Assembly: GCA_900764925.1 (NCBI GenBank)
Contig: CAAFPW010000090.1
Coordinates: 1-64,000, forward strand
Direction of reading: 5' to 3'
DNA from: Fusobacteriaceae bacterium
GTDB lineage: Bacteria; Fusobacteriota; Fusobacteriia; Fusobacteriales; Fusobacteriaceae
DNA length: 64,000 bases
In this document: piece by piece, positions 45,699-55,148 of the stretch
Layout: every line of letters begins with the position of its first letter
Numbering within the stretch: position 1 is the stretch's first letter
Notes under the pieces: generated by a model
What the model saw: the letters and a program-made list of their open reading frames with translations, nothing else
Databases searched by the model: none
Told to the model about the DNA's origin: nothing
Position numbers and translations under genes: made by a program

Positions 45699-45713
45699 TA
45701 TGTATAACAAAAA
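45699..45713. promoter_or_regulatory. Candidate CdaR-type operator, copy 2
   Basis: TATGTATAACAAAAA is the complement of TTTTTGTTATACATA, matching 13 of 15 bases of the element at 41719-41733. It lies in the divergent gap between garD and the second gudD. No convincing plus-strand promoter was identified in this AT-rich gap. Confidence 0.35.
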
Positions 45714-45833
45714 TTGGGTTTATAAAACATAGCATTTTAAAAAAAAGAGATATATAATTAGATAAAATAGGACTTATAGTTTTAAAAAAAATCTAAATGT
45801 TTAAAAAACAATTAAATAAATCAGGAGGTAAAA

Positions 45834-47186
45834 ATGATTAAAGGAACACCTAAAATTATAAAAATGGATGTGTATCCAGTTGCTGGATATGATAGTGCAT
45901 TACTTACATTAAGCGGATGTCATGCACCATACTTTACTAGAAATATAGTCATTTTAGAAGATGAGACAGGAAATAAAGGAATAGGAGAAATTCATGGTGG
46001 AGAAGCTATAACAGAAATGTTAGAAAGTTATAAACCACTAGTTATTGGAGCAGAGATAGCAGATTATAGAAAAGTTATTACTGATATAAGAAATAATGGA
46101 CAAAAAGCAAAAGGGGATACAGGAGAAGGACTACAAGGATTAAATATAGCAAATTTAAAATTTGTTGTACAAGCTGAAGCAGCTGTAGAATGTGCTATGC
46201 TAGATTTATTAGGAAAGTTTTTAAATAAACCAATTGCTGCTCTTCTTGGGGATGGAGGAATTCAAAGAAGAGAAGTTCCATTTTTAGGATATCTATTTTA
46301 TATAGCAGATCCTAATAAAATTGATATGCCATATTTAATAGAAGAAAATCCAAAAGATGAATGGGAAAAAATAAGAAGAAAAGAGACTTTAACACCAGAA
46401 GGAATAGTAGCTCAAGCAAAAGCTTTATATGAGAGATATGGATTTAAAGATTTTAAATTAAAAGGTGGAGTTTTAACAGGAGAAGAGGAGATGAAAGCTG
46501 TAGAAGCTTTACATGAGGCATTTCCAGAAGCTAGAGTTAATATAGATCCAAATGGAGCTTGGACTCTTGAAGAAGCAATAAGATTATGTCAAGATAAACA
46601 AGGAGTAGTAGCTTATATGGAGGATCCTTGTGGACCAGAAGCTGGATTTTCAAGTAGAGAAATTATGAGTGAATTTAAAACAGCAACAAACTTAAAAGTA
46701 GCAACAAATATGATAGCTACAAACTGGAGACAATTTTACCATGCAGCTACAGAAAGATCAGTGGATATAATTTTAGCAGATCCTCATTTTTGGACATTAA
46801 ATGGAAGTGTAAGAATGGCATATTTATTAAAAGATTGGGGATTAACTTGGGGATCACATTCAAATAACCATTTTGATATAACTTTAGCAACATTTGCACA
46901 AGTGGCAGCTGCAGCTCCAGGAAATATAACACCAGTAGATACACACTATATTTGGCAAGATGGACAAGGTTTAACAAAAGAAGCACCTGTTATAAAAAAT
47001 GGAGTTATAGAGATAACTGATAAACCAGGATTAGGTGTAGAAATTGATATGGAAAAATTAATGAAAGCACATGAATTATATAAAACAATGCCAAAAGAAT
47101 ATAGAGATAGAAATGATGCTTTAGCAATGCAATATTTAATAAAAGATTGGAAGTATGATTCTAAAAAACCTTGTATGGTAAGATAG
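45834..47186 (+). CDS. Glucarate dehydratase-related protein (copy 2)
   Basis: A second glucarate dehydratase of 450 residues that keeps every catalytic motif: DFKLKGG, NIDPNGAW, YMEDPCGPEAG, ATNMIATNWRQ, LADPHFW and SHSNNHFD. It differs from copy 1 by an insertion near residues 85-105 (KAKGDTGEGLQGLNIANLK) and by TNWRQ in place of TDWRQ after the active-site Asn. E. coli likewise has GudD and GudX. It leads an operon with a TctBAC transporter, so it may serve a different diacid or induction condition. AGGAGG precedes the ATG. Confidence 0.92.
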   Translation: MIKGTPKIIKMDVYPVAGYDSALLTLSGCHAPYFTRNIVILEDETGNKGIGEIHGGEAITEMLESYKPLVIGAEIADYRKVITDIRNNGQKAKGDTGEGLQGLNIANLKFVVQAEAAVECAMLDLLGKFLNKPIAALLGDGGIQRREVPFLGYLFYIADPNKIDMPYLIEENPKDEWEKIRRKETLTPEGIVAQAKALYERYGFKDFKLKGGVLTGEEEMKAVEALHEAFPEARVNIDPNGAWTLEEAIRLCQDKQGVVAYMEDPCGPEAGFSSREIMSEFKTATNLKVATNMIATNWRQFYHAATERSVDIILADPHFWTLNGSVRMAYLLKDWGLTWGSHSNNHFDITLATFAQVAAAAPGNITPVDTHYIWQDGQGLTKEAPVIKNGVIEITDKPGLGVEIDMEKLMKAHELYKTMPKEYRDRNDALAMQYLIKDWKYDSKKPCMVR

Positions 47187-47209
47187 GTTAAAAGGAGGAG
47201 AAAATTCTG

Positions 47210-47695
47210 ATGAAAGAGAAAAAATTGAATTGGAAAGATAATGATACTATCTTAGGAATGATAATGTTATTTTTCGGAATAGTTTATGGAGGGTTAACAT
47301 TACAAATTCCAGGAACAAAGTCACAGTTATTTGATTCAAGATTTGTTCCAATACTTTTGACAGTTTTTATGATTATTTTAGGTGGATTGGAAATTGGAAG
47401 AGGATTACAAAAAAATATAGCAACTGAAAAAGAGAAAAAAGAATTTGATACTAAAACAGTTATTATAACTTTTGTTTTAATAATATTATATATATTATTA
47501 TATTCAGTATTAGGTTTCATAATAACAACATTTTTATTTCTATTTTTAGAGATGAATGTATTAACACCTACATATGTAAGAAAAAACCAATTAGTTTATT
47601 TATTAATTTCATTATTCTTTGCTTTTGGTATATATTATTTATTTTACTTCGGGTTTACAATATTTTTACCAAGTGGAATATTATATATGCTTTAA
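47210..47695 (+). CDS. Tripartite tricarboxylate transporter TctB family protein
   Basis: This small membrane subunit of 161 residues has four hydrophobic segments, typical of TctB. It contains FGIVYGGLTLQIPGTKSQLFDSRFVPILL near the N terminus, a family hallmark (given in part). It pairs with the large TctA permease directly downstream. AAGGAGGAG precedes the ATG. Confidence 0.9.
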   Translation: MKEKKLNWKDNDTILGMIMLFFGIVYGGLTLQIPGTKSQLFDSRFVPILLTVFMIILGGLEIGRGLQKNIATEKEKKEFDTKTVIITFVLIILYILLYSVLGFIITTFLFLFLEMNVLTPTYVRKNQLVYLLISLFFAFGIYYLFYFGFTIFLPSGILYML

Positions 47696-47710
47696 TATAA
47701 GGGGGACAAG

Positions 47711-49231
47711 ATGGTAGAGTTATTTATATCAGGATTATTAACAGCCTTGCATCCATTTACATTATTACTTATGTTTATTGGAACTGCTGTTGGAATAGTT
47801 TTTGGAGCTGTTCCAGGACTTTCAACAGTAATGGGATTAGTTTTAGGACTTCCATTTACATATAGTATGGAACCTGCTGTTGGAATTTGTTTTTTAGTGT
47901 CATTATATATTGGAGGAACTTCAGGAGGATTAATCTCAGCAATTTTATTAGGAATTCCAGGAACACCTTCTTCAATTGCAACTTGTTTTGATGGATTACC
48001 AATGAAAAATTCAGGACATGCTATGAAGGCTTTAGGATTAGGAGTAGTTTTTAGTTTTCTAGGAACAGTATTTAGTACTTTGGCTTTAGTATTTGTTTCA
48101 CCATTACTTGCTAAAGTTGCTTTACAATTTGGACCTCATGAATATTTTGCAATTGCATTGTTTGCTATTATCTTGATAACTTCTTTATCTGGAAGTACAT
48201 TACCAAGAGCATTCTTTGGAACTTGTATGGGAATGGCTTTCGCAACAGTTGGATTATCACCTACAGATGCAGTTAAGAGATTTACATTTGGAAATCCACA
48301 GTTAGTAGGAGGATTTAATACATTAACAGTATTGATTGGATTATTTGCAATTACAGAAATCATAATCACAGCAGAGAGAATAAAATATTCAAAACAACAA
48401 GCTAAAATTGTTGTAGATGTAAAAAATGTAAAAGGATTTGGATTCTCTTGGAAAGAGTTTATAGAACAAAAATGGAATGCTTTTGTATCAGCAATAATAG
48501 GAACTGGAATTGGAATTTTACCAGGTATAGGGGGATCTACTTCAAATTTAATAGCATATAATATAATAAAAAGTAGATCTAAATATCCTGAAAAATTTGG
48601 AACAGGAATTCCTGATGGAATAGTAGCTTCAGAAACTTCAAATAATGCTTCAGTTGGTGGAGCAATGATACCACTATTAACATTAGGAATACCTGGAGAT
48701 GGAGCAACAGCAGTATTATTAGGGGCATTTATGGTACAAGGAATTGCACCTGGACCATTACTATTTAAAAATAACGCTTCTCTAGTTTTTGCAATATTTG
48801 CAGCTATGTTTATTGGAGCTTTCTTAATGCTAATAGTTGAATTTTTCGGACTAAGAATTTTTGCTCAAGTTTTAAGAGTACCTAAATATGTTTTATTACC
48901 AATAGTAATTGTATTTACAACAGTTGGAGCGTTTGCTTTAGCAAGTAGAACATTTGACGTAGTAGCAATATTAGTATTTGGAATTTTAGGATATATATTT
49001 GTAAAATTTAAAGTTCCACAATCACCTTTTATAATAGGATTTATTTTAGGAAAAATGACTGAAGAAAACTTAAGAAGAGGTTTAATTTTATCAAATAATA
49101 ATATTTTAAATTTCTTCACAAAACCAATAGCAGCAGTATTTTTAATAGCAACAATTTTATATTTAGTATATTTATTTGTAAAATATTTAAAAAGTAATAA
49201 AACAACAATAGAAAGAGAAATGGAGGCATAG
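47711..49231 (+). CDS. Tripartite tricarboxylate transporter TctA family permease
   Basis: This large membrane permease of 506 residues has about twelve hydrophobic segments. Hallmarks are GTAVGIVFGAVPGLSTVMGL, GGLISAILLGIPGTPSSIAT, GTGIGILPGIGGSTSNLIAYN and LGIPGDGATAVLLGAFM, the duplicated Gly/Pro loops of TctA. It works with TctB and the binding protein TctC. The operon with glucarate dehydratase copy 2 suggests uptake of glucarate or a related diacid. Confidence 0.94.
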   Translation: MVELFISGLLTALHPFTLLLMFIGTAVGIVFGAVPGLSTVMGLVLGLPFTYSMEPAVGICFLVSLYIGGTSGGLISAILLGIPGTPSSIATCFDGLPMKNSGHAMKALGLGVVFSFLGTVFSTLALVFVSPLLAKVALQFGPHEYFAIALFAIILITSLSGSTLPRAFFGTCMGMAFATVGLSPTDAVKRFTFGNPQLVGGFNTLTVLIGLFAITEIIITAERIKYSKQQAKIVVDVKNVKGFGFSWKEFIEQKWNAFVSAIIGTGIGILPGIGGSTSNLIAYNIIKSRSKYPEKFGTGIPDGIVASETSNNASVGGAMIPLLTLGIPGDGATAVLLGAFMVQGIAPGPLLFKNNASLVFAIFAAMFIGAFLMLIVEFFGLRIFAQVLRVPKYVLLPIVIVFTTVGAFALASRTFDVVAILVFGILGYIFVKFKVPQSPFIIGFILGKMTEENLRRGLILSNNNILNFFTKPIAAVFLIATILYLVYLFVKYLKSNKTTIEREMEA

Positions 49232-49234
49232 TGT

Positions 49235-50230
49235 ATGAATAAGAAAATATCAAAAATAATATTATTAGGAATAGCTACAATAGGATTATTAAGTGCATGT
49301 GGAAAAGATGGAGGTTCAGCTAAAAGTGAAGCTGAAAACTGGCCAAAGAGACCAATGGAAGTTGTACTTCATGCATCAGCAGGAGGGGATACAGATTTTA
49401 ACGCTAGAACTTTTGGAGAGTTTTTTGAAAAAGAAACTAAGAAACCTTTTGTAGTAACAAATATGCCAGGAGCTTCTGGATTAGCTGCAACAGAAAATAT
49501 AAAAGCTACAAAACCAGATGGATATAAAGCTTTATTTACTCACTCAGGACCAATGGTAGTAAACTATGTTTCAGGAGTAGCAGAATATGATTTTAAAGAA
49601 TTTGATGTATCATGTATTCCAGCTGTAGATAGTGGAACAGTATTAGTAGCAAGTAAACAATCTGGAATTAAATCATTAAATGATTTAGTAGAAAAAAGTA
49701 AAGCAGCACCTCAAAGTATAATATATGGAACAGAATTTGGAGGATATTCTCACTTACAAGTATTAATGCTTCAAGATAAAGCAGGAGTAGAATTAAAATT
49801 AGCTGATATAGGATCTACAGCTGATAAGGTTACAAACTTATTAGGAGGAAGAATAGATGTAGCTTCTATAGCTTATGGAAGTGTTAAAGACTATGTTAAA
49901 AATGGAGATATGATTGCTTTAGCACAATATAATGAAGTTAGAAATCAAAACTTAGCAGATGTTCCTACAGCAAAAGAACAAGGTGTAGATATGGTTATGG
50001 ATAATCCATATATAATTGCATTTCCTAAAGGAACAGATCCTGCAATAGTTCAAAAAATGAGTGAAGTTGCTATAAAAATAGGACAAAATTCAGAATATGC
50101 AGAAAAATTAAAAAATGGATTTAGTCAAGAAGTAAGAGTATTAAATACAGAAGAAGCAAAAGAATATTTACAAAAAATAGAAGATACATATCTTCAATAT
50201 AAAGACCAATTAAGAAATTCAACAAAATAA
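49235..50230 (+). CDS. Tripartite tricarboxylate transporter substrate-binding lipoprotein TctC
   Basis: This extracytoplasmic solute-binding protein of 331 residues has a lipoprotein signal peptide ending in LLSAC, so Cys22 is lipidated. The mature protein shows WPKRPMEVVLHASAGGDTDFNAR, VTNMPGASGLAATENI and AYGSVKDYVKNGDMIALAQY, typical of the Bug/TctC family. It presents the substrate to TctAB. GGAGGC precedes the ATG. Confidence 0.94.
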   Translation: MNKKISKIILLGIATIGLLSACGKDGGSAKSEAENWPKRPMEVVLHASAGGDTDFNARTFGEFFEKETKKPFVVTNMPGASGLAATENIKATKPDGYKALFTHSGPMVVNYVSGVAEYDFKEFDVSCIPAVDSGTVLVASKQSGIKSLNDLVEKSKAAPQSIIYGTEFGGYSHLQVLMLQDKAGVELKLADIGSTADKVTNLLGGRIDVASIAYGSVKDYVKNGDMIALAQYNEVRNQNLADVPTAKEQGVDMVMDNPYIIAFPKGTDPAIVQKMSEVAIKIGQNSEYAEKLKNGFSQEVRVLNTEEAKEYLQKIEDTYLQYKDQLRNSTK

Positions 50231-50254
50231 TATAAATTGTGTGAAATCTAATAT

Positions 50255-50290
50255 AAAAAGTAAGTTTTCGTTAGAAAGCTTACTTTTTTT
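50255..50290 (+). terminator. Terminator of the gudD2-tctBAC operon
   Basis: AAAAAGTAAG-TTTTC and GAAAG-CTTACTTTTT pair with one wobble around GTTA and are followed by more T. Confidence 0.88.
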
Positions 50291-50307
50291 ATATAAAAGG
50301 TGAAAAT

Positions 50308-51204
50308 ATGGATTTAAAGCAGTTAGAATATATATTAGAAATAGCTAAAGAGAAAAATATAACACATGCAGCAGAAAAAATATTTATTTCCCAATCAGCC
50401 TTAAACCAACAATTATTAAAACTAGAAAAGGAATTAGGAGCGAAACTTTTTTATAGATATAGAAATAGTTGGGAACTTACAGATGTAGGAAAAGTTTATT
50501 TAGAAAATGCAGAAAAAATATTAAGAATAAAAAAGGAAACTTATGGAAAAATAGAAGATTTATTGGGAGAAAAAAAGGGAAAATTAAAAGTAGGAATTCC
50601 ACAAGGTCGTTGGATAGAGTTATTTATTTATATATATACAAATTTAAAGGAAAAATATCCTAAAATGCAAATAGAACCAGTTGAATTAAATGTACAAGAG
50701 TTACAAAAAAAAATATCAATTGGAGATATAGATATTGGAATAGTTTCTTTAGAGAAAAAGCAACAAACAAAAGATAAATACCTCACTCTATATAGAGAGG
50801 ATTTAGTTTTAATTTTACCTAAAAATTATAAAAAAGTAATAAATTTTGATGAAAATGAAATAGTAGATATATCTTCTTTAAAAGAAGAAGAATTTATATT
50901 ACCAACAACTGTATCAACAAGTAGAGAGATTATAAATGAAGTATTTAATTTAGAAAAAATTACACCTAAAGTTATATTTGAAACTTCATCAATGGAAAGT
51001 TTGGTAACAGCTGTAACCTCAGGAATTGGATGTGGTATAGTACCATATTATTATGCTGAAAAATATAGAGAAAAGTTAAAAATATATAGATTAAAAAGTA
51101 AACCTCAATGGGATATAGCTATTAGTTATCCAAAAGATACTTATGTATCCCAAATTTTAAAAGATTTTATAAAATATGCTAAGGAATTTTTTAAAAAATT
51201 TTAG
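50308..51204 (+). CDS. LysR-family transcriptional regulator
   Basis: The protein is 298 residues with an N-terminal helix-turn-helix (DLKQLEYILEIAKEKNITHAAEKIFISQSALNQQLLKLE, given in part) and a LysR substrate-binding domain. It lies just after the tct operon terminator in the same direction. It is a candidate second regulator of the diacid genes, perhaps for the gudD2-tct operon. AAAAGGTG precedes the ATG. Confidence 0.92.
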   Translation: MDLKQLEYILEIAKEKNITHAAEKIFISQSALNQQLLKLEKELGAKLFYRYRNSWELTDVGKVYLENAEKILRIKKETYGKIEDLLGEKKGKLKVGIPQGRWIELFIYIYTNLKEKYPKMQIEPVELNVQELQKKISIGDIDIGIVSLEKKQQTKDKYLTLYREDLVLILPKNYKKVINFDENEIVDISSLKEEEFILPTTVSTSREIINEVFNLEKITPKVIFETSSMESLVTAVTSGIGCGIVPYYYAEKYREKLKIYRLKSKPQWDIAISYPKDTYVSQILKDFIKYAKEFFKKF

Positions 51205-51209
51205 GATAT

Positions 51210-51245
51210 AAGGAGTATTATATGTTAATATAATAACTCCTTTTT
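51210..51245 (+). terminator. Terminator after the LysR gene
   Basis: AAGGAGT-ATTATAT and ATATAAT-A-ACTCCTT pair with one bulge around GTTA, followed by TTTTTATTTT. Confidence 0.8.
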
Positions 51246-51262
51246 ATTTTATTAAAAATATA

Positions 51263-51271
51263 TGTTATAAT
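51263..51271 (+). promoter_or_regulatory. Extended -10 promoter of the nuclease gene
   Basis: TGTTATAAT is an extended -10 element (TGnTATAAT) about 30 bases before the start codon. No good -35 box is seen, which extended -10 promoters can lack. Confidence 0.55.
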
Positions 51272-51303
51272 GGTATAGAAAGATATTTTTAGAGGGAGTA
51301 GAA

Positions 51304-51774
51304 ATGAAAAAATATTTAGTAATAGTATTAACTTTAATAATGTCAATCTTATCTTTTGCATTTGATGGATATGTAGTTAGAGTTTCTGATGGGGACAGCT
51401 TTATAATAAACTCTCAAGGGAAAAAGATAAGAGTTAGAATGTATGGGATAGATGCCCCAGAATTAAAACAGAAACATGGAGAGGAATCTAAAAAATACTT
51501 AGAGAATTTGATTTTAGGAAAAAAAGTAAAATTAAAAGTATTGTATGAAGACAGATATAAAAGAAAGATAGCAAGGGTATATTATGGGGATAAAGAGATA
51601 AACTTAGAGATGTTAAGAAGTGGAAATGTTTGGTTCTATGAATATCATGCAAAAAATGAGAAAGAATACAGAAAAGCTTATGAAAAGGCTAAAAAGGAAA
51701 AATTAGGATTGTGGGGAGAGAAAAATCCACAAAATCCTAGAGAGTTTAGATTAAAAAACAAAAGAAAAGGTTAA
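51304..51774 (+). CDS. Secreted thermonuclease-family (SNase) nuclease
   Basis: This 156-residue protein has an N-terminal Sec signal peptide (hydrophobic to about residue 19, SFA before the mature part). The SNase OB-fold domain shows VVRVSDGDSFII, RVRMYGIDAPELKQKHGEESK (catalytic Arg, Asp and Glu) and YKRKIARVYYGDKEINLEML with the second Arg. Staphylococcal nuclease relatives cut DNA and RNA with calcium. Export to the periplasm or outside is expected. Confidence 0.92.
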   Translation: MKKYLVIVLTLIMSILSFAFDGYVVRVSDGDSFIINSQGKKIRVRMYGIDAPELKQKHGEESKKYLENLILGKKVKLKVLYEDRYKRKIARVYYGDKEINLEMLRSGNVWFYEYHAKNEKEYRKAYEKAKKEKLGLWGEKNPQNPREFRLKNKRKG

Positions 51775-51807
51775 ATAAAGTTTTTATAAAGGAATTAAGG
51801 AGAGAGT

Positions 51808-53301
51808 ATGGAAAAGAGATTAAAACTGTTTAGAGAAAAAATAAAGGAAAAGAAGCTTATAGAGGGAGCATTGGAAGTATTACAATGGGATTTGGAAACT
51901 ACTACTCCCAAAAAGGGAAAGGAGCACATAGCTGGAATAGTTGGATATCTAAGTATGAAAGAGTATGAGATCACAACTTCAAAGGAGTTTGAAGATTGTA
52001 TCGAGTATTTAAAATTGGAGAAGGAAAAATTAAATGAGATAGAGAGAAAAGAGGTAGAGGAGTTATCAGAAGACATCGAGAAGATGAAAAAAATACCTCC
52101 TCAAGAGTACCAAGATTATTCAGAATTAGTTGCAAGAACACAGGGAGTTTGGGAAGAGGCAAAAGCTGAAAACTGTTATGAAAAATATAAGGAGAACTTA
52201 AGAAAAATATTTGAATATACAATAAAATTTGCTAATTATCACAGAAAGGATGAAAAAAATCTCTATGATGTAATTATACAAGAGTATGAGAAAGGGATGA
52301 GTGTTGAAAAGTTAGATGAATTTTTTATGGCTTTAAAAACTGAGATAGTACCACTTTTAAAAAAGATAAAAGAGATGGGAAATCCAGATAAAAAACTTTT
52401 ACAAAGAGTTGATATTTCAAATCAAAAAAGATTTAATAAATTTATAGGGGAGTATTTAGGATTTGATTTTGAAAGAGGTGTAGGAGCAGAGAGCGAACAT
52501 CCATTTACTATGAATATAACTAAAAATGATGTGAGACTTACTACTAAGTACATAGAGGATAACCCTATGTCAGCTGTATTTAGTACAATACATGAGACTG
52601 GACATGGAATATATGAACAACAGATAGGGGATAATCTACAAGGAACTATATTAGGAACAGGTGGTTCAATGGGAATACATGAGTCACAATCAAGATTTTA
52701 TGAGAATATTATAGGAAGAGATATACATTTTTGGAAGGGGATATATGAAAAAGCAAGAAAGGAGTTTACTTTTTTAAAGGATATATCACTTGAGGAGTTT
52801 TATAGAGAGATAAATCTTGTAGAGCCATCACTTATTAGAGTGGAAGCTGATGAATTAACTTACTCATTACATATCATGGTAAGATATGAGATAGAAAAAG
52901 GGATAGTGGATGGAAGTATAACTGTGGATAATCTTCCAGAAGTTTGGAATAGTAAGATGAAAGAGTATTTAGGAGTGATACCAGAAACAGATAGTGATGG
53001 AGTTATGCAAGATGTTCACTGGGCAGCTGGTCTAGTTGGATATTTTCCATCATATGCTTTAGGAAGTGCATATTCAGCTCAAATTTTTAATAGTATGAAA
53101 AAGGATATAAATATTGATGAGGTTTTAGAAAGAGGGGAGATGAATAGGGTAAGAGAGTGGCTTGGAGAAAAGATTCATAGATATGGAAAGCTAAAAGAAA
53201 CTCCTGAGATAATAAAAGAGATAACAGGAGAAGAGTTAAATCCTAAATACTATATTGATTACTTAAAAGAGAAATATAGTAAAATATATGGAATAAAATA
53301 G
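51808..53301 (+). CDS. M32 family metallocarboxypeptidase (carboxypeptidase Taq)
   Basis: This cytoplasmic zinc carboxypeptidase of 497 residues is largely helical. The zinc motif is HETGH in STIHETGHGIYEQQ, with the third ligand Glu in IHESQSRFYENIIGRD (the M32 HESQSR hallmark) and later LIRVEADELTYSLHIMVRYEIE. It trims amino acids from peptide C termini. AAGGAGAG precedes the ATG. It probably shares a transcript with the DUF2207 and lemA genes that follow. Confidence 0.95.
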   Translation: MEKRLKLFREKIKEKKLIEGALEVLQWDLETTTPKKGKEHIAGIVGYLSMKEYEITTSKEFEDCIEYLKLEKEKLNEIERKEVEELSEDIEKMKKIPPQEYQDYSELVARTQGVWEEAKAENCYEKYKENLRKIFEYTIKFANYHRKDEKNLYDVIIQEYEKGMSVEKLDEFFMALKTEIVPLLKKIKEMGNPDKKLLQRVDISNQKRFNKFIGEYLGFDFERGVGAESEHPFTMNITKNDVRLTTKYIEDNPMSAVFSTIHETGHGIYEQQIGDNLQGTILGTGGSMGIHESQSRFYENIIGRDIHFWKGIYEKARKEFTFLKDISLEEFYREINLVEPSLIRVEADELTYSLHIMVRYEIEKGIVDGSITVDNLPEVWNSKMKEYLGVIPETDSDGVMQDVHWAAGLVGYFPSYALGSAYSAQIFNSMKKDINIDEVLERGEMNRVREWLGEKIHRYGKLKETPEIIKEITGEELNPKYYIDYLKEKYSKIYGIK

Positions 53302-53316
53302 ATGTGAGGTGGGAAT

Positions 53317-55131
53317 ATGGTAAAAAGAATTGGTTTTATTTTTATCTTGCTATTTTCAATGGCTTTTGGGCGAACCTCTTATAATATAGAATCTTTAGAT
53401 ATTGTAGCAGATGTAAAAATAGATGGAAGATTAGAAGTAGAGGAGAGAGTTATCTATGATATAGATAGGATAAATGGAATTTTATATAATATAGATACTC
53501 TAGGTTATGGAAAGCTTGAGAATCTTCAAATATTTTATGAAGATGATGGAGAGTATAAGAGAGCTATAAATAGTCGTTCTACCAATGAGGGAGATTTTAG
53601 TTTGGATATGGAGAATGGATTGTATAGGATAAAACTATACGCTCCTAGTGCAGACGAGAAGAGGGAATTTATTTTTAGATATGAGTTGAGTAGAGGGGTT
53701 ACAGTATATAGAGACATAGCTCAACTAAATAGAAAAATGGTAGGAACTGAGTGGCAATCTCCGATAAAAAGTATAAATGTAGAGGTAAATCTTCCTCAAA
53801 GTGTAAAAAAAGATGAGATTTATGCTTTTGGACATGGTCCTCTTACTGGAAACATAGAGATAGTAAATGGGCAACTTATAAGATACAGCTTAGATAACTA
53901 TTCTCCAGGAGAGTTTTTAGAGGTAAATCTACTTTTTCCAAAGGAAATTTTAACAAATTTTAATCCACTTTTTATGAAAAATAAAAATGGATTAAGAGAG
54001 ATTTTAGATATGGAAAGAGAGTTAGCTAAGGAAGCTAATGAGACTAGAAGAAAAGCTGTAATGAGGGTCTTTGTTGGAAGAGTAATATTTGGAATAGGAG
54101 TCTTATGGTGGCTATTTTTAGTTGTATTTATTTACAAGAGAAATAGTAAGAGATATAAGATTGAAAATGAATATGGGGAGTATTTTAGAGAGTTACCTGA
54201 TGATTACTCTCCTTCAGTAGCTGGAACTCTTGTTTCTAAGGGACTATATCCAGGAAGTAGAGAACTTTTTGCTATGATTTTAGAATTGGTAAGAAAAGGG
54301 TACTTAAAATTGGAGGAAGAGGAGAAAAGAACTGTTCTAATTCTTCAGGAAAAGGGAGAGATTCCAAGTGAAGAGGAGAAATTTATTTTAAATTGGTATA
54401 TAAGAGAACTTGGAGATGGAGGAAGAGTAGTTCTAGAAGATATAGAGAGTTTAGTGAAAAATAGAGGAAAGGCAAGAGAGTATAATAGTAACTATGAGAG
54501 ATGGAAGACAATGGTTTACTCAGATATGTTATCTAAAAATTTAAAGATGGATAAGAGAGATAAATTTTCAACAACTTTAGGAATAGTAACAGGAGTCGTT
54601 TATTTTATGGGTGGAGGTTTCCTATTGTCATATTTCCAAAATCCAATATTTTTAGCTTTAATTATTATGGGATTTGTAATGATGCCTTATACCTTTTCTC
54701 GAAGAAGAGCTAGTTTAGAAAAAGAAAAAGCTATATCTAGATGGTTAGCTTTTAAAAAATTCTTAGTGGATTACAGTAATTTGGAGGAGGCAAAACTTGC
54801 TTCAATAGAGTTATGGGAGCATTATTTTGTCTATGCTGTGGCTTTGGGAGTAGCTGAAAAGGTTGCAAAGGGCTATAAGAAAATAATGGGAGAAAAGGGT
54901 GAGACTTCAACTATAATAGGTGGAAATGGATATAGAGGAAGTAGCTTAATGAATATGTATCTATATAGTAGTGCCTTTAGAAATTTGGAAAGAAATACAG
55001 AGTTTGTTTCAAAAAGAGCTATTGAAAGTGTAGCAAGATCCTCAAAATCTTCATATAGAGGAAGTGGAGGAGGATTTAGTGGCGGTTCTTCTGGTGGCGG
55101 TGGTGGCCGTAGTGGTGGAGGAGCTTTCTAA
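53317..55131 (+). CDS. DUF2207 domain membrane protein
   Basis: This protein of 604 residues has an N-terminal signal peptide and an extracytoplasmic beta-rich DUF2207 domain (about 20-220). A membrane segment follows at about 250-270 (VIFGIGVLWWLFLVVFIYK), then a cytoplasmic region, another hydrophobic pair at about 425-460, and a Gly/Ser-rich tail ending GGGGGRSGGGAF. The glycine tail and pairing with LemA are typical of this family. The function is unknown; a membrane-associated complex with LemA is the usual inference. Confidence 0.9.
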   Translation: MVKRIGFIFILLFSMAFGRTSYNIESLDIVADVKIDGRLEVEERVIYDIDRINGILYNIDTLGYGKLENLQIFYEDDGEYKRAINSRSTNEGDFSLDMENGLYRIKLYAPSADEKREFIFRYELSRGVTVYRDIAQLNRKMVGTEWQSPIKSINVEVNLPQSVKKDEIYAFGHGPLTGNIEIVNGQLIRYSLDNYSPGEFLEVNLLFPKEILTNFNPLFMKNKNGLREILDMERELAKEANETRRKAVMRVFVGRVIFGIGVLWWLFLVVFIYKRNSKRYKIENEYGEYFRELPDDYSPSVAGTLVSKGLYPGSRELFAMILELVRKGYLKLEEEEKRTVLILQEKGEIPSEEEKFILNWYIRELGDGGRVVLEDIESLVKNRGKAREYNSNYERWKTMVYSDMLSKNLKMDKRDKFSTTLGIVTGVVYFMGGGFLLSYFQNPIFLALIIMGFVMMPYTFSRRRASLEKEKAISRWLAFKKFLVDYSNLEEAKLASIELWEHYFVYAVALGVAEKVAKGYKKIMGEKGETSTIIGGNGYRGSSLMNMYLYSSAFRNLERNTEFVSKRAIESVARSSKSSYRGSGGGFSGGSSGGGGGRSGGGAF

Positions 55132-55148
55132 GTAAAGGAGGATAAGAG

